DNA of 7,875 nucleotides, taken from JAHEEL01 sp964581295. GTDB lineage: Bacteria; Actinomycetota; Acidimicrobiia; Spongiisociales; UBA5794. The notes beneath the pieces are model-generated. The model ran no database searches, was not told the origin of the DNA, and worked only from the letters and a program-made list of their open reading frames with translations. The position numbers and the translations under genes were made by a program. The stretch spans positions 1-7,875 of the forward strand of contig CAZONX010000100.1 of the NCBI GenBank assembly GCA_964581295.1, in the 5' to 3' direction. This document shows positions 1 through 5,989 of the stretch, in pieces (position 1 is the first letter of the stretch; the number at the start of each line of letters is the position of its first letter).

Positions 1-837
1 CTTCCCGGCGTCGTGGAGGTCGACCACCTTGGAACCGATCCGCCGCGAGGGCAGGTCGATCGAAAGCTCCGGGTCGACCGTGCGGCGCTTCGCTGCGATG
101 AGGTCGTGCACCACGCCGACCCGAGCCTTCGACTTCGAGGTGCGGGCCTTGGGGGATCGCCGCAGCCACTCCAATTCGGTCCGCAGCCGTTGTCTCCGCC
201 GGTGCTCGACGGTGGCTTCGTGCTCTTGGCGGATGCTTCGGGCCTCGAGGTACTGCTCGTAGGTCCCCTGGTGGGTGTACAACGATTCGTGGTGCACCTC
301 GACCACCCGGTTGGCTACTCGGTCGAGCAAGTAGCGGTCGTGGGTGACGAGGACGAGCACCGAGGTGCGTGACAGCAGGTGATCCTCGAGCCAGTCGATT
401 GTGTCCACGTCGAGATGGTTAGTCGGCTCGTCGAGGATCAAGAGATCGCATTCCTCGGCAAGTGCGACCGCCAGCGCGAGCCGCTTGCGTTGACCCCCGG
501 ACAGATCGCCGACGCGTGCGGACCCGTCGGAGAGTCCAAGACGGTCGGCCATGGCAATCGTTTCTCGGTTCTCGCCGATGACGCTGCCCACGGTGCTGGA
601 GTCCGGGAACGATGGGTCTTGGGGGAGGAACGTGACCCGCAAGCCGGTGGATCGAACGGTGTTCCCGGAGTCGGGGTCCTCGATGCCGGCGATGATCCGC
701 AGGAGCGTCGACTTCCCCGATCCGTTCCTGCCGATCACGCCGATGCGCTGACGCCGCGAGATCCCCAGGGAAACGTCGCGCAGCACGGGTGTCTCCGGAT
801 ACGACTTCGTGATCGATTCGAGGCTGATCAGGTGCAT
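1..837 (-). CDS. ABC-F family ATPase, N-terminal half (partial, Uup/ABCF3-like)
   Basis: The gene starts at ATG 837 and stays open to the left edge, so 279 N-terminal codons are seen of a family that usually has about 530-650. The first ATPase domain is complete: Walker A GRNGSGKST at residues 36-44, signature LSGGQRKRLALA at 112-123, Walker B plus ABC-F hallmark DLLILDEPTNHLD at 131-143, and switch His166 in VTHDRYL. No membrane segment is present, as expected for the soluble ABC-F class. After about residue 190 comes a charged linker with RRSPKARTSKSKAR, which resembles the linker of Uup/ABCF3-type members. The second ATPase domain is cut off. ABC-F proteins act on ribosomes or translation factors, and some give antibiotic resistance; the exact role cannot be read here. 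The gene lies 76 bases downstream of the aldo/keto reductase on the same strand, with only a weak ribosome site (GGCGGCA before ATG). Confidence 0.93.
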   Translation of the reverse strand, partial: MHLISLESITKSYPETPVLRDVSLGISRRQRIGVIGRNGSGKSTLLRIIAGIEDPDSGNTVRSTGLRVTFLPQDPSFPDSSTVGSVIGENRETIAMADRLGLSDGSARVGDLSGGQRKRLALAVALAEECDLLILDEPTNHLDVDTIDWLEDHLLSRTSVLVLVTHDRYLLDRVANRVVEVHHESLYTHQGTYEQYLEARSIRQEHEATVEHRRRQRLRTELEWLRRSPKARTSKSKARVGVVHDLIAAKRRTVDPELSIDLPSRRIGSKVVDLHDAGK

Positions 838-888
838 TGCCGCCAGTATGCCCTTCGGCTCGGGGCTGGAGGCGCCGTCGGCCCAAAC

Positions 889-903
889 CCATCGGAACGA
901 TGG
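889..903 (-). terminator. small hairpin after the aldo/keto reductase, possible weak terminator
   Basis: CCATCG and CGATGG form a perfect 6-bp stem with a 3-base loop, 10 bases past the reductase stop codon. On the minus strand it is followed by GTTTGG rather than a true U-run. It may only weaken transcription into the ABC-F gene, or have no function. Confidence 0.25.
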
Positions 904-913
904 ATCGCGGTAT

Positions 914-1744
914 CTAGAAGTCGAAGTTGTCCGGATCGGGACCGACTCGTTCGGCACGATCCATGGCGTCGATAGCCGCCACCTGATCCGGGGCGAGTTC
1001 GAATCCGTAGAGATCCGCGTTCTGCGCCATGCGCGACGGTGTGACGCTCTTCGGGATCGCGACGATGCCGCGCTGGAGCATCCACCGCAACACCACCTGG
1101 GCGACTGCCACGCCGTGGACTTCGGCGATGGCGGCGAGCTCGGTGTCGTTGACGATCTCCCCGTGTTTGAGGGGGCTCCACGCTTCGATGACGATGTCGT
1201 GATCGTCGCAGTACGCCATGAGCTCGGGGCTCTGCAGGTGCGGGTGGAATTCGACTTGGTTGATCGATGGCAGCACCGTGGCGGTCGCGGCGAGTTGATC
1301 GAGGTGCTTCGGGAGGAAGTTCGAAACGCCGATCGCCCTGGCCTTCCCCGAGGCCTGGATCTCCTCCATGGCTCGCCACGTCGGCTCCATCGTCTCCGGC
1401 TTCGGCCAGTGGACGAGGTAGAGGTCCACGTAGCCGAGGCCGAGCGCGGTGACGCTGTCATCGAATGCATCGAGGGTCGACTGGTATCCCTGGTCGCTGT
1501 TCCACAGCTTGGTGGTGATGAACAGATCGGAGCGATCGACTTCGGATGCCGCGACGGCCCGGCCGACCCCCGCCTCGTTCCGGTAGATCGCCGCAGTGTC
1601 GATATGGCGGTAGCCCGCTTCGAGTGCCGCAGCGACGGCATCTTCGACTGCCGATCCGTCCCTGACCTTGAAGACTCCGTAGCCGAGCAGTGGAATGTCG
1701 ACGGTGCCGTGGAGGGCGGTGGTGGATTCGATGGTGATGCTCAT
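914..1744 (-). CDS. Aldo/keto reductase (AKR superfamily, 2,5-diketo-D-gluconate reductase-like)
   Basis: This 276-residue cytosolic NADPH-dependent oxidoreductase reduces aldehydes and ketones through a TIM barrel. The catalytic tetrad is complete: Asp49 and Tyr54 in GYRHIDTAAIYRNE, Lys79 in TTKLW, and His112 in LVHWPKP. Other family signatures are GVSNF near residue 140, NQVEFHP near 165, and the cofactor-binding IPKSVTPSRMAQN near 230. Length and order match the AKR5-type bacterial reductases (DkgA-like). The natural substrate cannot be told from sequence. The reading frame is open upstream to 1900, but homology begins at MSITIES and a GGAAGG ribosome site lies 8 bases before ATG 1744. The longer start would overlap the upstream signalling gene. 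It follows that gene by 100 bases on the same strand, so cotranscription is possible. Confidence 0.93.
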   Translation of the reverse strand: MSITIESTTALHGTVDIPLLGYGVFKVRDGSAVEDAVAAALEAGYRHIDTAAIYRNEAGVGRAVAASEVDRSDLFITTKLWNSDQGYQSTLDAFDDSVTALGLGYVDLYLVHWPKPETMEPTWRAMEEIQASGKARAIGVSNFLPKHLDQLAATATVLPSINQVEFHPHLQSPELMAYCDDHDIVIEAWSPLKHGEIVNDTELAAIAEVHGVAVAQVVLRWMLQRGIVAIPKSVTPSRMAQNADLYGFELAPDQVAAIDAMDRAERVGPDPDNFDF

Positions 1745-1752
1745 GAGGTCAG

Positions 1753-1758
1753 CCTTCC
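1753..1758 (-). promoter_or_regulatory. Ribosome binding site of the aldo/keto reductase
   Basis: GGAAGG sits 8 bases before ATG 1744 on the minus strand. It supports this start over the in-frame ATG at 1900. Confidence 0.6.
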
Positions 1759-1844
1759 ACATTCGATGCCCAAAGTGGGATCGCATGAGCGACCGACGGG
1801 ACCCCTGAAACGATTCTGGCAAGCGACGACCGGCGACTGTCGAG

Positions 1845-3902
1845 TCAGTTGCCCGCGGCAGCGGCTTCCGGTTCGGACGGTTCTTCGGGTTCCGATGCAT
1901 GCGGGTTGCCCTGCTCGACGGCGGCGAAGAGATCGTCGGGGCGGATGGGCTTCGCGAGGAACGTGGTCATTCCGGCTTCGCGACCGCGGTCCTGGCTCGT
2001 GTCGTCGGTGAAGGCCGACACGCCGACGATGATGGGTCGCTTGGCCTGTTCATGGCGCTCGCAGATGATCCGAGTCGCCTCGAGGCCATCCATGCCCGGC
2101 ATCATGACATCCATCAATATCACGTCGAACTTGGCGCGCTCGACCATCTCGAGTGCCTCGCCGCCGTCCGATGCCGTGGTGGTGGAGTGCCCACGCTCCT
2201 CGAGCATGCGGGTCATGAGGAAGCGGTTGGTCTGGCTGTCGTCCACAACGAGGATGCGAAGGCTGGGTCGGCCGTCTCGCAGCCAGTGGCGCGTAACGAG
2301 CGTTGTCCTGTCTCCGGAATCGGTGAGGGCCAGGGTGGACACCACCACGTCGATGAGATCGTTGTCTTCTATCGGCTTCGCGAGGTAGCCGCTGATGCCG
2401 TGGTGACGACACCGCGCTGCGTCCCCACGCCGTCCGGAGTCTGCGACGACGACGATCGGAATCAATTCGGGGGCTCGCTGGATGAAGCGATCTGCTTCGG
2501 CGAACGTGTCTTTCTGGGAGTCGATGACGACAAGGGAGGGCATCAAGGGGTTGTCGATACTCGCTTCCCTGGTGTCAACCCATTCATCGACGGTGGTCGC
2601 GACGACATGGGGCAGGTCTGCTTCGCTGAGGGCCTTCAGCATCGAACGACGGTCCGTGATCGAATCGGCGATGACGAGGATCGGACGTTCGATAGCCGTG
2701 TATGCGGCCACCGGCTGTGTGATCCCGTCACTCTCAGAGCCCATCTCGAGACGGATGGTGAACTGAATTCCCTCACTGCGCCGCTCGTCGTCGAGCGCGA
2801 TACGGCCGCCCATGCGAGATAGCGTCTCGAGGACCACGGGCATCCCGAGGGCGATGCGCTCCTCGGTCGGCGACGACTTGTCGTCGGTCTGCTCGACCGG
2901 AATGTGACCGGTCGGCGTCATAGCGAAGTGCAGGGTGACGGTCGTCGTGTTGCGTTCTGCAACGCCCACGTCGAGGAGGATACGATCCGACCCGGTTCGC
3001 TCCATCACCGACTCAGCGAATCGGGCAATGATCCGACGGAGGCGACCGGGGTCCCCGATGATGACATCCGGAGCGTCATCTGATACGTGGCCGAGAATCT
3101 CGATCGCGCGACCGTTCGTCGTTGTCTCGAGCAACCGCTTCACGTTGGAGACCAAGCCGCGCATGCTGAACTGGGCGGAGGCGAATTCGAGATGGCCGGC
3201 CTCGAGCATCGAGAGGTCGACGAGGTCGTTGGCGAGCGTGAGCAATCCGTTGGCCTGGTCCTCGATCGAGGCCAACGCTTCGACCGTGTGTGCCGGAAGG
3301 GCGTACATCAGGGAATCTCGTGCGTAGTCGAGAATCTCGGCTGCGGGGCTCCTCAGTCGTTCGGCGATGTGAGAGAGGATCTGAGCCTTCGTCGGCACGG
3401 CGCCGTCTATGGCCACGCCGGCATTGTTGAGTTGTGTCAGAGCGGACCGCTGCGCCACCGCTTGGATGAGGCACTGTTCGAGCAGATCTGAGTCGATGCG
3501 GTCCTCGACGATGTAGCAGGCTGCGCCGGCAGCCACGGCCGTCACGCCGGTGCCATGATCCGCCGAGCCGACGACGAAGACGACCGCAACCTTCAAGCCT
3601 TCTTCGGTGATGCGGGCGAGAAGGTCGAACCCGGTGCGGGGGCCGACGTAGTGGTCGACCACATACACGTCGTATTCGCTGGCAAGGATCGCGCCGAATG
3701 CATCCGCCAGTGTCTCAACGTGGTCGACGCGATATCGACCCGGCTCGATCCCGTCGGACATTCGGTGTTGGATCTTCGCCATCGCGGTGCCGTCTCCGAC
3801 AAGGAGCACATGGAGCGGGGGCGATTCTCCAGAGTCGGGCCCCACGGACGGATCCGGGTTCGTCCAATCCCCGGTCTCCGGATCGAAGGGCGTTGACTCC
3901 AT
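1845..3902 (-). CDS. Multi-receiver hybrid pseudo-histidine kinase (REC - dead HisKA/ATPase - REC - REC)
   Basis: This 685-residue protein has no signal peptide or membrane segment and is probably cytosolic. Receiver 1 (about 30-150) keeps Asp83, but the conserved Lys is Glu133 and the acidic pair is reduced. Residues 160-390 follow a histidine kinase: the dimerization helices end in a canonical NDLVDLSMLEAG (about 225-236), then comes an ATPase-like region with GDPGRLRRI (about 283-291). However, the H-box reads AERLRSP, so Glu181 replaces the phospho-accepting His. The N-box Asn is lost, and the DxGxG and GTGLGL loops are absent. Receiver 2 (about 405-525) has Asp461 and Lys509. Receiver 3 (about 549-670) is canonical: Asp554/Asp555, Asp598 in LMDVMMPGMDG, Ser629 and Lys651. 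No DNA-binding or enzymatic output domain is present. It is inferred to take phosphate from other kinases and act as a scaffold or phosphate sink. ATG 3902 is preferred over GTG 3908 on ribosome-site spacing. Confidence 0.88.
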   Translation of the reverse strand: MESTPFDPETGDWTNPDPSVGPDSGESPPLHVLLVGDGTAMAKIQHRMSDGIEPGRYRVDHVETLADAFGAILASEYDVYVVDHYVGPRTGFDLLARITEEGLKVAVVFVVGSADHGTGVTAVAAGAACYIVEDRIDSDLLEQCLIQAVAQRSALTQLNNAGVAIDGAVPTKAQILSHIAERLRSPAAEILDYARDSLMYALPAHTVEALASIEDQANGLLTLANDLVDLSMLEAGHLEFASAQFSMRGLVSNVKRLLETTTNGRAIEILGHVSDDAPDVIIGDPGRLRRIIARFAESVMERTGSDRILLDVGVAERNTTTVTLHFAMTPTGHIPVEQTDDKSSPTEERIALGMPVVLETLSRMGGRIALDDERRSEGIQFTIRLEMGSESDGITQPVAAYTAIERPILVIADSITDRRSMLKALSEADLPHVVATTVDEWVDTREASIDNPLMPSLVVIDSQKDTFAEADRFIQRAPELIPIVVVADSGRRGDAARCRHHGISGYLAKPIEDNDLIDVVVSTLALTDSGDRTTLVTRHWLRDGRPSLRILVVDDSQTNRFLMTRMLEERGHSTTTASDGGEALEMVERAKFDVILMDVMMPGMDGLEATRIICERHEQAKRPIIVGVSAFTDDTSQDRGREAGMTTFLAKPIRPDDLFAAVEQGNPHASEPEEPSEPEAAAAGN

Positions 3903-3911
3903 GGACACTGG

Positions 3912-3915
3912 CCTC
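3912..3915 (-). promoter_or_regulatory. Ribosome binding site deciding the start of the multi-receiver protein
   Basis: GAGG on the minus strand is 9 bases from ATG 3902 but only 3 bases from the in-frame GTG at 3908. The ATG is therefore the better start. Confidence 0.5.
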
Positions 3916-3938
3916 TACGGGATTCGCCTCGGTTTGCT

Positions 3939-3986
3939 CCAGGAACGTATATCGGCGGGGAATCGGGGAAGTTCAACGGTTCCTGG
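3939..3986. repeat. 8-bp inverted repeat around the promoter of the multi-receiver gene (possible operator)
   Basis: The arms CCAGGAAC (3939-3946) and GTTCCTGG (3979-3986) are exact reverse complements, 32 bases apart. Between them CGGGGAA occurs twice at an 8-base period (3956-3962 and 3964-3970). The arms bracket the candidate -35/-10 pair, with one arm over the expected transcription start. This is a plausible repressor or looping site. Confidence 0.4.
3948..3976 (-). promoter_or_regulatory. Candidate sigma-70-type promoter of the multi-receiver gene
   Basis: On the minus strand TTGAAC (3971-3976) is followed after 17 bases by GATATA (3948-3953). The -35 matches the consensus well and the -10 only partly. 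The predicted start of transcription would be near 3941, giving a leader of about 38 bases before ATG 3902. Confidence 0.35.
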
Positions 3987-4024
3987 GGTTTGCGCGCGAA
4001 TAGGTCGCTCGCCCCATTCGCGCC

Positions 4025-4049
4025 GGTGATGCGCCAGCCACGGCGCACC
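4025..4049 (-). terminator. GC-rich hairpin downstream of the secreted helical protein gene
   Basis: TGCGCC and GGCGCA (4030-4035 and 4042-4047 on plus) form a perfect 6-bp stem with a 6-base loop. Flanking GGTG and CACC can lengthen the structure through a small bulge. It lies about 42 bases past the stop at 4091. There is no U-run; terminators lacking one are known in high-GC actinomycetes, so the call is tentative. Confidence 0.35.
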
Positions 4050-4090
4050 ACACGGCTCGATCGAAACAATGAGACGGCTTCGGGCTCGAA

Positions 4091-4711
4091 TCAATCCATA
4101 AGGGTGGTGTGGGCTCTCGTCATCCACGCCCGAGCAATGTGGACGGCGTCGTGACGCTCGATGGTGGCCCCATTCCCCGTGACGACTTCGAGCCACGCAG
4201 ACGCCGCATCGAGCAGCCCCTCGACGGTCCCCACGTCTTCTCCGGCCGATGCAGCCCAGCCCGTGATCGTGGTGAGATGCTCGAAACGGCGCGTGTCACC
4301 GACCAGGTCATGGGCAATGTGCTCGTCGAGATCGGGGGTGACGCCGCGCCGGATTCCTCGCCATTCGATCCGCTGGAGCTGGCGTCGAGAGATGGCAGTG
4401 CCGACGACCTCTGCGGGTTCGTCGACGGCCGCGATCGCCTCGAGCGCATCCGACAGGTTGGAGAGCGCCTCCGCTTTCTGGTCATCCGTGAGGCGTCGGG
4501 CGTTGGAGATCCGTTCTACGGCGACAGCAGCGCGTTCACCGATCCGCTCTCGTATCTCGTCAACGTCCTGGTCGACCCATGCCGGCGGATTTACGCGCAG
4601 TGCGCGAACCCGTTCCCTGCCGGCGTCTCCCTCGGCAGCCATGGCCGGCACGGCGACGAGTGCAACTGCAGCCGCCACCACCGCCACCAAGATCGTGGCT
4701 CTTCGGTCCAT
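4091..4711 (-). CDS. Secreted alpha-helical protein of unknown function
   Basis: I do not recognise this 206-residue protein. Residues 1-25 are a clear Sec signal peptide: basic MDRR, a long Ala/Val core, then VPAMA with likely cleavage before AEGDAG. The mature part has no Cys, no second membrane segment and no lipobox, so it should be released or held at the cell surface. Residues about 48-98 are charged and heptad-like, with LTDDQKAEALSNLSDALEAI, and should form long amphipathic helices. This gives a loose resemblance to small helical periplasmic stress proteins, but I see no family signature. Residues 130-206 are mixed, with scattered His and Trp. The start is well fixed by AAGGAGG 5 bases before ATG 4711. 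The gene is transcribed away from the plus-strand operon and has OmpR/PhoP-like direct repeats about 70-100 bases upstream of its start, so two-component control is possible. Confidence 0.8.
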   Translation of the reverse strand: MDRRATILVAVVAAAVALVAVPAMAAEGDAGRERVRALRVNPPAWVDQDVDEIRERIGERAAVAVERISNARRLTDDQKAEALSNLSDALEAIAAVDEPAEVVGTAISRRQLQRIEWRGIRRGVTPDLDEHIAHDLVGDTRRFEHLTTITGWAASAGEDVGTVEGLLDAASAWLEVVTGNGATIERHDAVHIARAWMTRAHTTLMD

Positions 4712-4716
4712 CGTGT

Positions 4717-4723
4717 CCTCCTT
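4717..4723 (-). promoter_or_regulatory. Strong ribosome binding site of the secreted helical protein
   Basis: AAGGAGG with a 5-base spacer precedes ATG 4711. The context AAGGAGGAC-N-C is nearly the same as that of the divergent gene at 4968. Confidence 0.75.
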
Positions 4724-4782
4724 GATTCGGGACCTTGTTCGAGGATCACTCTGAGCCGCGACTGTGTGGAGCCTGAGAGAAG

Positions 4783-4814
4783 GATGTGAGCAGTCTGTGA
4801 ATTGTCGCCTGTGA
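4783..4814 (-). promoter_or_regulatory. TCACAG-type direct repeats, candidate OmpR/PhoP-family response-regulator box
   Basis: Read on the minus strand, TCACAG (4795-4800) is followed at an 11-base period by TCACAT (4784-4789). Another TCACAG lies upstream at 4809-4814, offset by 14 bases. The 7+4+7 layout TCACAGA-CTGC-TCACATC closely resembles the direct-repeat box described for mycobacterial PhoP. The pair sits about 70-90 bases before ATG 4711, a normal place for an activator. No regulator gene is adjacent. Confidence 0.4.
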
Positions 4815-4874
4815 TCGACGATGGAACGGTGTCCGAGACCACGGTTGGTGGCGACAAGCGCACCTATCGACCAC

Positions 4875-4903
4875 TTTACGCGCGCTTAGCGCAGCGTTAT
4901 CGC
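4875..4903 (+). promoter_or_regulatory. Weak candidate promoter of the five-gene operon with palindrome in the spacer
   Basis: TTTACG (4875-4880) and TATCGC (4898-4903) are 17 bases apart. Matches to consensus are modest. The 11-base palindrome GCGCTTAGCGC (4882-4892) lies between them, where a repressor could block polymerase. Transcription would begin near 4910. Confidence 0.22.
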
Positions 4904-4930
4904 TCGATTCGGCATGATACGGCCACTGAG

Positions 4931-4954
4931 AGTGTCCACATTCGAAGTGTCCAC
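4931..4954 (+). repeat. Duplicated AGTGTCCAC in the operon leader
   Basis: The 9-base sequence AGTGTCCAC occurs at 4931-4939 and 4946-4954, a 15-base period, ending just before the ribosome site. It could be a protein-binding site or a recent small duplication. Confidence 0.5.
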
Positions 4955-4955
4955 G

Positions 4956-4962
4956 AAGGAGG
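4956..4962 (+). promoter_or_regulatory. Ribosome binding site fixing the first operon start
   Basis: AAGGAGG is 5 bases before ATG 4968. The in-frame ATG at 4914 has no comparable site and would put the leader repeats inside the protein. Confidence 0.8.
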
Positions 4963-4967
4963 ACCCT

Positions 4968-5591
4968 ATGACAAATCGCTCCCCGAACGGTAGCAAGTCA
5001 CGTTCGAGCACGTTCACGATCTCCCTGATCCTGGGCTTGCTCCTCATCCCGCTGAGTGCGGTAGCCGCGGCTGCTGTGATCTCAAATGGCGAGGAGACGC
5101 CGGTCGAGGCTGAGGCCATGGCCGCCGTCGCCGAGGTTCCGTCGACGACGACGCCGACTACCGAGGCTGAGACCGTTGAGACCCTATTTGTGACTGAGGC
5201 ACCGACGTTCACACCAGCGCAACTCGAAGCCGCATGTGGTGACGAGGGATGGGAACTCGTCGAGAAGGAAGCCGAAGGCGAGATCACCGACCTCGAGCAG
5301 GCAGCGCTCGATTCCTTGCGTCAGATCTGTGCGGAGGAAGGCTTCGAGCTTCCCGGGCCGCCGGCACCGCCCGCGGTGGTCCGCACCGTGACCGTTGTTG
5401 ACCCGGCTGCCACGACGGCCACCACGACGACCACCACGATGGGCGACAACGATTCCGACGACGCAGTCGGTACACATCGTGACGACGACGACTACGACGA
5501 GGATCACGAAGACGAAGACGACGAGGACCACGAAGACGACGAAGACGACGAGGACCACGAAGAGGACGAGAACGACGAAGAGGACGACTAG
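4968..5591 (+). CDS. Membrane-anchored or secreted protein with Asp/Glu/His-rich tail, unknown function
   Basis: This 207-residue protein is the first gene of the operon and belongs to no family I recognise. A polar Lys/Arg/Ser-rich start is followed by one hydrophobic segment at about 16-38, a signal anchor or uncleaved signal. Then come a Thr-rich linker (59-65), a small folded region (80-130) with two Cys, a Pro-rich stretch leading into VVRTVTVV (137-144), and a Thr run. The last 36 residues (172-207) contain only Asp, Glu, His, Tyr and Asn, with His at 180, 188 and 197. Such a tail could bind divalent or ferric ions outside the cell, which would suit the ferric-reductase-like gene downstream; this is inference. 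Cys90 and Cys121 sit in two similar pieces, CGDEGWEL and CAEEGFEL. The stop codon TAG shares its last base with the GTG start of the next gene. Confidence 0.85.
   Translation: MTNRSPNGSKSRSSTFTISLILGLLLIPLSAVAAAAVISNGEETPVEAEAMAAVAEVPSTTTPTTEAETVETLFVTEAPTFTPAQLEAACGDEGWELVEKEAEGEITDLEQAALDSLRQICAEEGFELPGPPAPPAVVRTVTVVDPAATTATTTTTTMGDNDSDDAVGTHRDDDDYDEDHEDEDDEDHEDDEDDEDHEEDENDEEDD
5481..5588 (+). repeat. Low-complexity GAC/GAA-rich tract coding the acidic tail
   Basis: This stretch is built from GAC, GAA, GAG and CAC codons, with near-repeats of GAGGACCACGAAGACGAC. It encodes the Asp/Glu/His tail. Such tracts change length easily by slippage. Confidence 0.7.
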
Positions 5592-5989
5592 TGCGCACCG
5601 CCCTCACCTCAACGGCCGCGGGCATCGCCGTAGCCCTCATCGGAGTCATCGCCCTGGTGGCCATGTTCGGTGCGGCGTCGACGGCGGAACCCGCGGTCAA
5701 ACCGGAGACGGCGGCACCCTCGTCAACGACGACGGCGGCGCCGGCGACGACCACGACCCGGGGGGAGCCGTTGGTCGTCGCCACTCCGGCCCCGACACCG
5801 GCGCTCGAGGGGCTTAGCGAGTCCGTTGCCAGCGTGCTCTACGCCAGCGGGTACGCGTCGAACATCAACCCGGAGGAGCTCACCGGCGAACTGCCTCCCG
5901 CCGTTCTCGCCCTCCTCATTGACCGTGAGGTGACCCTCACGATCGCCACCGAGGCGGAGACCGACGAGGACCAGGAAGTGACACCGTGA
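5591..5989 (+). CDS. Small membrane-anchored Thr/Pro-rich protein, unknown function
   Basis: The protein has 132 residues. The GTG start at 5591 overlaps the previous TAG by one base, and GAGG lies about 7 bases upstream inside the acidic-tail codons, so translation is probably coupled. Residues 8-28 form one hydrophobic segment (signal anchor). A Thr/Ala/Pro linker follows at 40-70, then a compact region at 71-120 that looks folded: LSESVASVLYASGY, NINPEEL, LPPAVLALLIDREVTLTIA. The end is acidic. There is no Cys and no known cofactor motif. The likely topology is an extracytoplasmic C-terminal domain on a flexible stalk. I do not recognise the domain. Its place between two other anchored proteins and upstream of the ApbE and heme-protein genes suggests a part in the same envelope complex. 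Confidence 0.8.
   Translation: MRTALTSTAAGIAVALIGVIALVAMFGAASTAEPAVKPETAAPSSTTTAAPATTTTRGEPLVVATPAPTPALEGLSESVASVLYASGYASNINPEELTGELPPAVLALLIDREVTLTIATEAETDEDQEVTP

Noticed and set aside
1745..1844. Promoter search between the multi-receiver gene and the aldo/keto reductase
   Set aside because: I saw a TTGCCA hexamer but no acceptable -10 at 16-19 bases, so cotranscription from upstream is as likely.
809..2011. 400-codon open frame on the plus strand
   Set aside because: It lies antisense to the aldo/keto reductase, whose catalytic residues are all present. The plus frame has Arg/Asp/Gly-rich shadow composition and no family motif.
3366..3371. His178 of the multi-receiver protein as the phospho-accepting residue
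   Set aside because: It is three residues, about one helical turn, before the H-box position, which is fixed by the following LRSP. The ATP-binding boxes are also lost.
4914..4967. Upstream in-frame ATG extending the first operon protein by 18 residues
   Set aside because: There is no ribosome site before it, whereas ATG 4968 has AAGGAGG at 5 bases. The extension would also code through the leader repeats.
4802..4993. Small 63-codon frame in the divergent region
   Set aside because: It starts at TTG without a ribosome site, runs into the well-supported operon start, and overlaps the proposed regulatory repeats.
5400..5423. DPAATTAT in the first operon protein as a covalent-FMN attachment motif
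   Set aside because: The usual acceptor motif has Asp, two residues, Ser/Thr, Gly, Ala, Thr. Here the spacing is off by one and the Gly is missing, and the site lies in a Thr run. It is not enough to call an acceptor.
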